Part shown: positions 51,657-60,021 of the stretch, one piece after another | How positions within the stretch are numbered: position 1 is the stretch's first letter | Layout: every line of letters starts with the position of its first letter | From: Candidatus Woesearchaeota archaeon | GTDB taxonomy: Archaea > Nanobdellota > Nanobdellia > Woesearchaeales > JABMPP01 | Assembly: GCA_018303405.1 (NCBI GenBank) | Contig: JAGVYD010000015.1 | Span: 1 to 64,000 of the forward strand | DNA length: 64,000 bases | Direction: 5' to 3' | Notes under the pieces: generated by a model | The model's database searches: none | What the model was told of the DNA's origin: nothing | The model's input: only the letters and a program-made list of their open reading frames with translations | Position numbers and translations under genes: made by a program

Positions 51657-52625
51657 ATGACAGACAAGGATCTGGAAAGGGTAAAGAACATAGACAAGCT
51701 CAAGGATACATTCAAAAGTGTCCATGGCGAGATTTCGAAAATCATTGTCGGGCAGACTGAAGTGGTGGACCAGGTACTGATAGCCATCCTGTGCGACGCC
51801 AATGCGCTGCTGGAGAGCTACCCTGGCCTGGGGAAAACCCTGACAATCAGCACAATTTCAAAGGTGCTGGACCTCAAGTTCAAGAGAATCCAATCCACGC
51901 CTGACCTGATGCCATCGGATATCACAGGAACCTATGTTATCGAGGACAACAATGGCAAAAAAGTCTTCAAGTTCCAGCCGGGCCCGATTTTTGCGAACAT
52001 AGTGCTGGCAGACGAGCTGAACAGGGCAACGCCAAAAACACAGTCAGCCCTGCTTGAAGCAATGCAGGAAAAGCAGGTGACAGTCGGCAACCAGACTTTC
52101 CCCCTGGAAAGGCCGTTCTTTGTGCTTGCAACGCAAAACCCGATTGAGCAGGAAGGCACGTATCCCCTGCCCGAAGCGCAGACAGACAGGTTCTTGCTCA
52201 AGATTAAAGTCGATTATCCCTCATATGACGAGGAAATTGAGATTGTTGAAAGGTACACAAAAGACATTGAAATGCCAAGTGTCAAGCCATTGCTGAGCAA
52301 GAATTCCCTTTTGCTTCTTCAGAACCTGACAAGGCAGGTGCCGATTGCCAATGACATCAAGAAAAGGGCAGTTGACATTGTGACAAACACAAGAAAGTGG
52401 AAGGAAGCAATTGAGTACGGCGCGTCGCCAAGGGCATCCATTGGGCTGATACTCGCGGCAAAGGCAAGGGCATTGCTGGACGGCAGGAAATTCGTCAGCC
52501 AGAATGACATTGAGGCAATGGCCTATCCGGTGCTGAGGCACAGGTTAATCCTGAACTTTGAAACCGAAAGGCAAGGCAAGACAACAGATGACATTATCAA
52601 GGACCTGATTGAGAAAAAAAGGTAA
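51657..52625 (+). CDS. MoxR-family AAA+ ATPase
   Basis: 322 residues. Chaperone-like ATPase that usually works with vWA proteins. Seen: Walker A SYPGLGKT, LKFKRIQSTPDLMPSDITG, Walker B VLADELNRATPKTQSALLEAM, sensor 1 VLATQNPIEQEGTYPLPEAQTDRF, and a C-terminal lid with the sensor-2 Arg in YGASPRASIGL. SD GGAGG precedes ATG 51657. A TATA near 51596 suggests an internal promoter for moxR-DUF58. Confidence 0.96.
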   Translation: MTDKDLERVKNIDKLKDTFKSVHGEISKIIVGQTEVVDQVLIAILCDANALLESYPGLGKTLTISTISKVLDLKFKRIQSTPDLMPSDITGTYVIEDNNGKKVFKFQPGPIFANIVLADELNRATPKTQSALLEAMQEKQVTVGNQTFPLERPFFVLATQNPIEQEGTYPLPEAQTDRFLLKIKVDYPSYDEEIEIVERYTKDIEMPSVKPLLSKNSLLLLQNLTRQVPIANDIKKRAVDIVTNTRKWKEAIEYGASPRASIGLILAAKARALLDGRKFVSQNDIEAMAYPVLRHRLILNFETERQGKTTDDIIKDLIEKKR

Positions 52626-52628
52626 ATA

Positions 52629-53480
52629 ATGGCCATCAAAACAGATTTTCTGAGGCAGCTGGACAAATTCCAGCTGATTATCAAGAAAAAGGTCACATCA
52701 AGCTATTCAGGCCCGCGCGAATCCAGGGAGTATGGCAGGGGATTGGTGTTCAAGGACCACAAGGAATATGTGGCAGGCGATGACTTCAGGACCCTGGACT
52801 GGAATGTCTATGCAAGGACTGAGAATTTCTACATAAAAAGGTATGAGGAAGAGCGGAACCTGACCGTGCATATCATCATTGACGGCTCTGCCAGCATGAA
52901 TTATGGCAAGGACATAAAAAAATTCGAGTATGCCGCGATGATTGGCCTGGGATTTGCCTACATGGCGCTGAAAAACAATGAGAAATTCGTCTTTTCCCTT
53001 TTTTCGGACAAGCTGGAGCCGCTCAGGCCGCGCAAGGGCACCCAGCAGATGATGGAATTGCTGCAATACCTGAACAACCACAAGATAACGGGAAAGACAA
53101 AAATCGGCGATGCAATGCAGGCGTACAAGAAATTCATCAGCAGCAGGAGCCTCGTGGTGATAATATCAGATTTGCTGATAGATTCTGCCGAGCTGAAAGA
53201 GATATTGCCGCAGTTCAAGAAGCATGAACTAAAGGTCATCCAGGTACTGGACCCAATGGAAAAGGAACTGGACCTGACGGGCGATTTGGTGCTGCATGAT
53301 GCAGAGACGAACCTGCTGCTTCGGACATTTGTTTCCAGGAGATTGAGGGAGAAATACAAGGGAAGACTGATGGAGCACAGCCAGGAAGTGGAGAATGTGT
53401 GCGCGAAATTGAACGCAAAATTCATTTCTGTGACAACAGACACTCCTGTTTTCGACGTGTTTGCGAAGATATTGAGATAA
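52629..53480 (+). CDS. DUF58 protein
   Basis: 283 residues. The DUF58 signature GDDFRTLDWNVYARTENFYIKRYEEERNL is followed by a vWA-like fold with a MIDAS-type DGSASM. DUF58 proteins are consistently encoded after MoxR and before or after vWA membrane proteins. Three nt separate it from moxR. Cytoplasmic; no membrane helix. Confidence 0.95.
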   Translation: MAIKTDFLRQLDKFQLIIKKKVTSSYSGPRESREYGRGLVFKDHKEYVAGDDFRTLDWNVYARTENFYIKRYEEERNLTVHIIIDGSASMNYGKDIKKFEYAAMIGLGFAYMALKNNEKFVFSLFSDKLEPLRPRKGTQQMMELLQYLNNHKITGKTKIGDAMQAYKKFISSRSLVVIISDLLIDSAELKEILPQFKKHELKVIQVLDPMEKELDLTGDLVLHDAETNLLLRTFVSRRLREKYKGRLMEHSQEVENVCAKLNAKFISVTTDTPVFDVFAKILR

Positions 53481-53567
53481 AAAACATTAATCCATTCAAG
53501 AAAAGCCAATATTCCCAACGCCGCCACCCTTGGCATCTTCCATAGACAGCAGGGCCAATACTATTCC

Positions 53568-53939
53568 TCACCTAAATCTTCTAACGGCATCATCTATTGT
53601 CTGGCTCGAGTGCTGTAGCCACAATCCATTTATTCCAGCATCATAAGCTTCTATCTCTTTTGCAGCAATTCCGGAATACCCGACATTCAGACTCAACATG
53701 CCTGCCATACAATAGATTACAGGCAAGGCTGGCCTTTTTTTGTCCGATGAAAATTTGGAAAGATCAACAACAACGTTCTGAATGCCTGCGCGCATCAGGT
53801 CCTGCAGGACCGGCGGCAATGCATTCAAGTCATAGCTTTCATCCATCCCTTCAATCACTGCAGTGGCTTTCTGCCTTAACGGCCTGAAAACTACCAGGTC
53901 ATGCAAAGGCACATCCATTTGCATAATATTATAGAGCAT
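53568..53939 (-). CDS. STAS-like small protein 1 (tandem paralogue)
   Basis: 123 residues. Pattern shared with the next two genes: a central ALPPVLQDLMRAGIQNVVVDLSKF strand-helix unit, then NVGYSGIAAKEIEAYD and a C-terminal TIDDAVRR helix. The 'vDLS...G...tGIs' layout resembles STAS domains. This copy is the most divergent. TATA at ~53960 supports ATG 53939. Confidence 0.6.
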   Translation of the reverse strand: MLYNIMQMDVPLHDLVVFRPLRQKATAVIEGMDESYDLNALPPVLQDLMRAGIQNVVVDLSKFSSDKKRPALPVIYCMAGMLSLNVGYSGIAAKEIEAYDAGINGLWLQHSSQTIDDAVRRFR

Positions 53940-53980
53940 AGCAGGAATTATTTGGCGGTTCTTTATAAAATCTTGCCCAG

Positions 53981-54361
53981 CTAGTCTGACCTGAGCTCAA
54001 TCCTTCTCACGGCGTGGTCAATGGTTGGCTCAATTTTGCCATTGAAAACCTGGTCCAAATTGCCGAATCCAGTTGCGGCCTCCCGTTCAGAAACGCCGGT
54101 ATACATTGCATTGAATCCGGGAGTCACTACCAATCCTTCAAGATAAGCCATTGTAATCCTTTTTGTTTCAGGGGGGCAATGGGAAAGGTCAATAATCACA
54201 TTATGCTTGCCCATGTGCATTAAGTCCGTTAGAATTTCCCTCATTTCCCCAAAGCCGTGGGAGGCATCGAATCCCTGTATGATAGCAGTGCTGTCCTGGC
54301 CAGGCGGCGCTGACACAGGCAGGTTGTATTGTTTGCTGAGGTTAATTGGCACGTATTGCAT
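53981..54361 (-). CDS. STAS-like small protein 2 (tandem paralogue)
   Basis: 126 residues, starting MQYVPINLSKQYNLPVSAP. Close to copy 3: EMREILTDLMHMGKHNVIIDLS, GFNAMYTGVSEREAATGFG, GKIEPTIDHAVRR. TATA (TTATAAAT, ~54384) fits leaderless ATG 54361. Each paralogue seems to have its own promoter. Confidence 0.65.
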   Translation of the reverse strand: MQYVPINLSKQYNLPVSAPPGQDSTAIIQGFDASHGFGEMREILTDLMHMGKHNVIIDLSHCPPETKRITMAYLEGLVVTPGFNAMYTGVSEREAATGFGNLDQVFNGKIEPTIDHAVRRIELRSD

Positions 54362-54445
54362 TTTATCCTTTGGGCGATGGCGATTTATAACTCTTTGGCA
54401 GAGACTTTCGGCGGCCAAAGCAAGCTCGGGGAAATTCCTAAATAA

Positions 54446-54823
54446 TTATTGTGTTAACTTTTTCACAGCATCTTCGATTGTTGGCTCTATCCTGCCTTGA
54501 AACACAACCTCATGGCTGTTAAAGCCTGCTGCGGCATCTACATCAGAGATTCCTGTGTACCTGACATTAAATCCTGCCCGCTTGGCCACTTCGTCGAGAT
54601 AAGCAAGCCTGATCTTTTTGTCCCCGCCATAAAAAATAGAAAGGTCAATCACAGCATTGCGCTTTCCTAACTGCGCCAGTTCGGCAAGAAATTCTCTCAT
54701 GTCCTCAATCTTATGCCAATGGCCTGATTTAAGCCCGTGCACTATAACTGTGTTGGCATTGCCTTCCGGTGCTGTAACTGTCAAATTGTAATCTTTCCTT
54801 AGTTGAACTGGTTCGTATGCCAT
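54446..54823 (-). CDS. STAS-like small protein 3 (tandem paralogue)
   Basis: 125 residues, starting MAYEPVQLRKDYNLTVTAP. MREFLAELAQLGKRNAVIDLS is followed by LAYLDEVAKRAGFNVRYTGIS and GRIEPTIEDAVKKL. The conserved 'GxhEPTIxxAVxx' ending is shared with copy 2. Function unknown; anti-anti-sigma-like STAS folds mediate protein-protein contacts. TATA (GCTATAAAATG, ~54850). Confidence 0.65.
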   Translation of the reverse strand: MAYEPVQLRKDYNLTVTAPEGNANTVIVHGLKSGHWHKIEDMREFLAELAQLGKRNAVIDLSIFYGGDKKIRLAYLDEVAKRAGFNVRYTGISDVDAAAGFNSHEVVFQGRIEPTIEDAVKKLTQ

Positions 54824-54859
54824 TGTGATTTTCCTCATCAAAACATTTTATAGCTGAAT

Positions 54860-55726
54860 TTAATTCCCTCTTTTTTGGCCCAATGCCCTTTTCAAGGGAA
54901 TCGTTAATCTATCCTGTTCTTTCTTTATAAGTCCAGCCTTTCCGGCGGCCTTATTTTCAAGGGCTCTTTTGATAGCTCCCTTAATCTTGTTGTTTTCACT
55001 GCTTGCAGCTGCTGCTGCGTCGTCAAGACTCTCTGAATAGACGCGCTTCAACTCATCATTTTCCCATTGCAAAGGCTTGTGCAATAGATCATAAACTAGA
55101 GAGGAATCTCCAAGATAAACCCTGTCTCCTTCTATTTTCATGTTGCTTCTGTTGCCTTCAAAATCAAGGCCTCGCGGTGCATAATCCCAAATTGAAAGAA
55201 GCAAGTTTTTATCAGATGAGCCCGTGAGCTCTCTATAAAGGCCTGTTTCATTTGCTTCTGGCTCAACATTTCCCTTGAAAACCCTTGTATAAAGATAAGG
55301 GGAATCTCCAAACCTAAATCCTATGGCAACAGTACGGTCACTTTTCTTGTCATAATAATGCATTTGCCATGGCGAATCTTTCCCTTGCCCCCATTCTTCC
55401 CTCACATTTGCATTTGCCAAAATGGAGTCATAAAACGGCCTTAGCGCCTCATTATTTTCGACTGCATTCTCCAAGTCAACCTTTAATGTAAAATCCAAGT
55501 CCCTCATGGCCCAGGCGAGATTGTTTAATTTATGTTCAACTGTTGTGGTGTCTTCTTTTGGCACCGTGCTGGCCAAGCCGGGTGATTTTCCATCACTGCA
55601 ATGCAGCGCAACAAGAGCTGCTGCGCCAGCCAGAATTATTGCTGCCTTGTCTGCAGCTGCGTGATACAAAGATTGTGTTTCATTTTTTTGAACTGGGCCC
55701 GGATTGTACATGGGATTGAAGTCCAC
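54860..55726 (-). CDS. Hypothetical membrane-anchored or lipoprotein-like protein, 288 aa
   Basis: Not recognised. One hydrophobic segment near residues 28-43 (AAIILAGAAALVALHC), ending in a Cys that could be a lipobox, then a soluble domain (residues ~60-230) and an Ala/Lys-rich helical tail. The N-terminal 25 residues before the hydrophobic segment are long for a signal peptide. Confidence 0.65.
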   Translation of the reverse strand: MDFNPMYNPGPVQKNETQSLYHAAADKAAIILAGAAALVALHCSDGKSPGLASTVPKEDTTTVEHKLNNLAWAMRDLDFTLKVDLENAVENNEALRPFYDSILANANVREEWGQGKDSPWQMHYYDKKSDRTVAIGFRFGDSPYLYTRVFKGNVEPEANETGLYRELTGSSDKNLLLSIWDYAPRGLDFEGNRSNMKIEGDRVYLGDSSLVYDLLHKPLQWENDELKRVYSESLDDAAAAASSENNKIKGAIKRALENKAAGKAGLIKKEQDRLTIPLKRALGQKRGN

Positions 55727-55987
55727 CTCATACTATTTAAATTTATGTTTTTTTATTACTGTGGAATGGGTAAAAAGAAATCCAGTTATAAACAATTCCT
55801 CCCCTCTCTACCACTATGAATCAGGTCTTAGCGTTGAAAGTAAAATCCCACAAATGTTTGCACCATTGCGGATCGACCTCCAACTGCAATGCTGCGATAA
55901 AAGAAAGTATAAATCTTCTTAATATACTAACTTTCAAGTAGTAACTATTGGAAAGGCTTTTAAATTATGTGAAATAACATCGAATAT

Positions 55988-56656
55988 ATGGAAGGCGTTG
56001 CCAAAGTCGAAAAACTGGATAAGGATTTTTTAAGAGACATTAAAGCCCGTACTGTCAAAGTGACTTCTTCAGGCAGAGATGGTTCCCCCTCAGTTCATGT
56101 GGGCCACGGAATCCTGCTGAATAGGGAAGGCCACGTGCTAACCGCTGGCCATGTGCTTCGCTATTCCCCCTCACATATAGGGATAGAGGGCATCTATCGT
56201 CTTGGCAATCAAACAATCGAGAGATATAAGGTTGTCGGCATAAGTGAATATCTTGAACACCAGGACTTGGCTGTCATTCAAGCGGATTTTAATGATTCCA
56301 ATATGACATCGCAACTGATTATTCCTAAACAAGACTCTTTCAGCCTGGGAACTCCACTGCAGCTAATAACTATCATCGAGCCAGGTGATAAACCACTCTT
56401 ACTGGTTCAAAATGGCAAAATCATTCCGTGCCCTTATCTGGGATTTTATACACTGGCGAAAAAGCAGGAATTCCTAACTTCGCATAAATCCAAGGGAGGA
56501 GACAGCGGTGCTCCAATATTTAACCTGGGAAATGAACTCGTTGGGATTTTGCTCGGGGAATATGAACTGTATATAGGGGACATCGGCGCAAAGGACAATT
56601 TTTCAATATCCTCCAAAGTGCCTCCCATATATGCCCAGCTTTCAAAGTATGTATGA
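55988..56656 (+). CDS. Trypsin-like serine protease
   Basis: 222 residues, chymotrypsin-fold. Catalytic triad visible: His in VLTAGHVLRY, Asp in HQDLAVIQ, Ser in KGGDSGAPIF. No signal peptide or PDZ domain is seen, so it may be cytoplasmic or exported by another route. TATA (GGCTTTTAAATTATG, ~55957) about 25 nt before ATG 55988. Confidence 0.92.
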   Translation: MEGVAKVEKLDKDFLRDIKARTVKVTSSGRDGSPSVHVGHGILLNREGHVLTAGHVLRYSPSHIGIEGIYRLGNQTIERYKVVGISEYLEHQDLAVIQADFNDSNMTSQLIIPKQDSFSLGTPLQLITIIEPGDKPLLLVQNGKIIPCPYLGFYTLAKKQEFLTSHKSKGGDSGAPIFNLGNELVGILLGEYELYIGDIGAKDNFSISSKVPPIYAQLSKYV

Positions 56657-56814
56657 ATCAAGTGTTGACAATTATCGGTGTTTTTATTTGTTTCCAGAAT
56701 TTTTTCAAGATAAAAATGTTAATTATAGTTAAAATAGAAAAAATAGAGTAATGAATAAACTAATGGGTATTGGAACCATTAGGAGCAAATCAAAATCCAA
56801 TAGCATGTCTGACC

Positions 56815-57828
<1,014 letters not shown>

Positions 57829-57979
57829 TTAATTATTATGGAGGAGGGGATTAACGGCGATTTATATGCTTTTTGGTCTTCTTTTGTCCGGAGCTTTCGA
57901 AAAAACATGTTAGATTGCCGAAATAATATATATTTTGGAGGCATAACCAATTTAAGCAAAAATCCATGCGAATTGTCAA

Positions 57980-58399
57980 ATGGCTCAAAAGTTATACTTA
58001 GATACATCAATTTGGAGGGATTATTACGAGAACAGGTCAGACAAGTTCCGTCCTTTGGGAGAATGGGCTTTAGAACTGTTAAACAAAACCATCCATGAAA
58101 AGGGAACAATCCTATACTCTGATTTAGTAGTTGAGGAGCTTAATATCAAATATGCGCAACAGGAAATTGATAATATTTTTTCCTTTGTAAGAATGAAGGG
58201 GATTTTAGTCAAGGCAGATATCTCCAGGGAACAGGCAAATGAAGCCGTTTTATTGTGCAAAAAGAAAAAGGTGGCTTTTGGCGATGTATTGCACGCAATC
58301 TTGGCCAGGGATTATAAAGCTATAATGGTTACAAGAGACAAGCATTTCCAAGAGCTCTCCAACATTGTTGAAATAAAAAAGCCGGAAGAATTACTTTAG
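57980..58399 (+). CDS. PIN-domain ribonuclease (VapC-like toxin)
   Basis: 139 residues. PIN acidic residues visible: LDTSIW (first Asp), SDLVVEEL (Glu), FGDVLHAILA (Asp) and VTRDKHF (Asp). Likely a sequence-specific RNase. It is convergent with a ribbon-helix-helix gene rather than downstream of it; their 3' ends overlap by 9 bp. Confidence 0.88.
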   Translation: MAQKLYLDTSIWRDYYENRSDKFRPLGEWALELLNKTIHEKGTILYSDLVVEELNIKYAQQEIDNIFSFVRMKGILVKADISREQANEAVLLCKKKKVAFGDVLHAILARDYKAIMVTRDKHFQELSNIVEIKKPEELL

Positions 58400-58654
58400 A
58401 TTTACACCATATTTTCTGGCAAAATTCTTGCCAACAGCCTCCCTAATGATCCTTTCCTCATTTTCGCTAGTCTTGACTTTTGCCTTGCCGAAATGCTTTC
58501 TCAATTCTTCAATAACTTTCTCTTTTTTTATGGAGATTAACTTGTCTCTGATGGCTTCCCTGATGAACTCTGTCTTTGTGCTGTAATATTGCTTCATGGC
58601 TTTGTCAATTTCCTGTGACAGACCATTTTCAACCTTAATTGTTATAGATTCCAT
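58391..58654 (-). CDS. Ribbon-helix-helix antitoxin-like protein
   Basis: 87 residues. SITIKVENGLSQEIDKAMKQ (beta strand, helix 1) then YYSTKTEFIREAIRDKL (helix 2) is a standard RHH/CopG DNA-binding fold, with a C-terminal extension that could bind a toxin. ATG 58654 follows a TATA (ATTTAAATATT, ~58685) at leaderless distance. Probably the partner of the convergent PIN gene. Confidence 0.82.
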   Translation of the reverse strand: MESITIKVENGLSQEIDKAMKQYYSTKTEFIREAIRDKLISIKKEKVIEELRKHFGKAKVKTSENEERIIREAVGKNFARKYGVNLK

Positions 58655-58697
58655 GGTAAGCTTAAGTAAGACAAAGTAATATTTAAATGTTATGGTT

Positions 58698-59468
58698 TTA
58701 TGCCCCTCTCTTCTTACTCTCCCTGCATGCATCCCACATCAGGCGAAAAATGCGCTTGAAGGAGTCGGCAATTGCCTGGTTCTGGATCCTTATGAAAAAT
58801 TTCCTGTCATGCGCAGAGCTGAGTATGAACTTGTCGCCGGCAACCATGAACTGGGCTTCCATCTTCAATTCCTTGGGAAGGTACCTGACAACTTTTTCCC
58901 CGAGAAAATCCTTGATGTAAAATGGCTTGTCCTTCAGGTCATAATTGGCAAGCGTCCTTATGTCGACGCCTTTTGCCAGGTCAAACTTCTTTATCTTCCT
59001 GAGCAGGTATGGAATATAGTATTTCAGCAAAACATTGCTTTTAGGGGTTATGCTTATTGCATAATATTCCTTTATCCTGCCGGCAAGGGCCTCTGCAAAG
59101 CCCTGTTCATAAATGGCCCTTAGCCCTTCCTTGCCCTCAAAAACCTCAATGGTATAATTTTGGCCCCTGTCCTTGTACATTTTTTCCAGCTCAGGCATGG
59201 CATTCTTCAGGCTGTCCATCCTGCTGTCAAGAAGGGAATAAAACTGCTTTGGATGGGAGGCAATGAAATATTTCTTGCCTGATTTCTTCACAGAGCTGAC
59301 CAATCCCCTGTCAATGAGCTTCCGCAGCGTGTCATAGACATAAGGCCTGTATAATCCGCACTCCTCGGCCAGATTAGTGGCACCGCTTTCACCAAGTTTC
59401 AGCAGTGCCAAATAAACCTTAATTTCATTTTTTCCAAGCCCAAGCTGATACAATGCTGATTCTACCAT
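58698..59468 (-). CDS. TrmB-family transcriptional regulator
   Basis: 256 residues. N-terminal winged helix (residues 1-70: LGLGKNEIKVYLALLKLGESGATNLAEECGL) typical of TrmB, then a helical linker and a C-terminal effector-type domain (EVFEGKEGLRAIYE). TrmB proteins control sugar and central carbon genes in archaea. A perfect palindrome just upstream suggests autoregulation and control of the divergent gene. Confidence 0.92.
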   Translation of the reverse strand: MVESALYQLGLGKNEIKVYLALLKLGESGATNLAEECGLYRPYVYDTLRKLIDRGLVSSVKKSGKKYFIASHPKQFYSLLDSRMDSLKNAMPELEKMYKDRGQNYTIEVFEGKEGLRAIYEQGFAEALAGRIKEYYAISITPKSNVLLKYYIPYLLRKIKKFDLAKGVDIRTLANYDLKDKPFYIKDFLGEKVVRYLPKELKMEAQFMVAGDKFILSSAHDRKFFIRIQNQAIADSFKRIFRLMWDACRESKKRGA

Positions 59469-59499
59469 CCAGCCAACAAATCAGGCATGCTTTTTAAAG

Positions 59500-59520
59500 T
59501 TGTCGTAAAAATGACGACAA
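59500..59520. promoter_or_regulatory. Operator palindrome TTGTCGT-N7-ACGACAA between trmB and the divergent gene
   Basis: Perfect 7-bp inverted repeat immediately upstream of the trmB TATA (minus strand CTTTAAAAAGC, 59490-59499). On the plus side it lies just before the TATA of the next gene (TTCTTATTAAGG, 59522-59533). Confidence 0.7.
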
Positions 59521-59553
59521 ATTCTTATTAAGGGGAGAATAGCATAAGTGGGG

Positions 59554-60021
59554 ATGAGCATAGATGACATTGCAGAGCCATCTACACCAGAAACAAAAGA
59601 AAGCCTGATGGACTACATACGGATAGGCGGCAGATCCCAACCATTCCAGCTGAAGTACCTTAGAGAAAAAGGGGTTGACAACGGAGATTTTTACCAGACG
59701 AACAAGTATACACTGGCATCAATTGCCGCAAGTGCAGCATCAATCGGCCTTTTCTATGCCCTGCCGATAAACTGGGCAGCCTTGCCGATAATCGGCCCGG
59801 CCATGCCTTACATAAGAATGTACTTCAATTATATCCGGTTGCCGGTGCTGGCTTTCCGGTCATTGTATGTCACATTAATCAAGAAGCCAATCGGAAAAAT
59901 TGTGCCGTCCATTGAAAGCCTGGCAAGAAACATAGCCATGGGCATCTACAAGGGCATTTCTGCTGCCCTCTCCAGCAAAAGCCTGAAGCCAGAATACTCA
60001 AGAGTTGCGCAAGCTAATTAA
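59554..60021 (+). CDS. Hypothetical protein with a hydrophobic central region, 155 aa
   Basis: Not recognised. A hydrophobic stretch near residues 53-85 (TLASIAASAASIGLFYALPINWAALPIIG) could form one or two membrane helices. TATA at 59522-59533 fits leaderless ATG 59554. Convergent with ppsA, stop codons adjacent. Likely a target of the TrmB regulator. Confidence 0.65.
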   Translation: MSIDDIAEPSTPETKESLMDYIRIGGRSQPFQLKYLREKGVDNGDFYQTNKYTLASIAASAASIGLFYALPINWAALPIIGPAMPYIRMYFNYIRLPVLAFRSLYVTLIKKPIGKIVPSIESLARNIAMGIYKGISAALSSKSLKPEYSRVAQAN

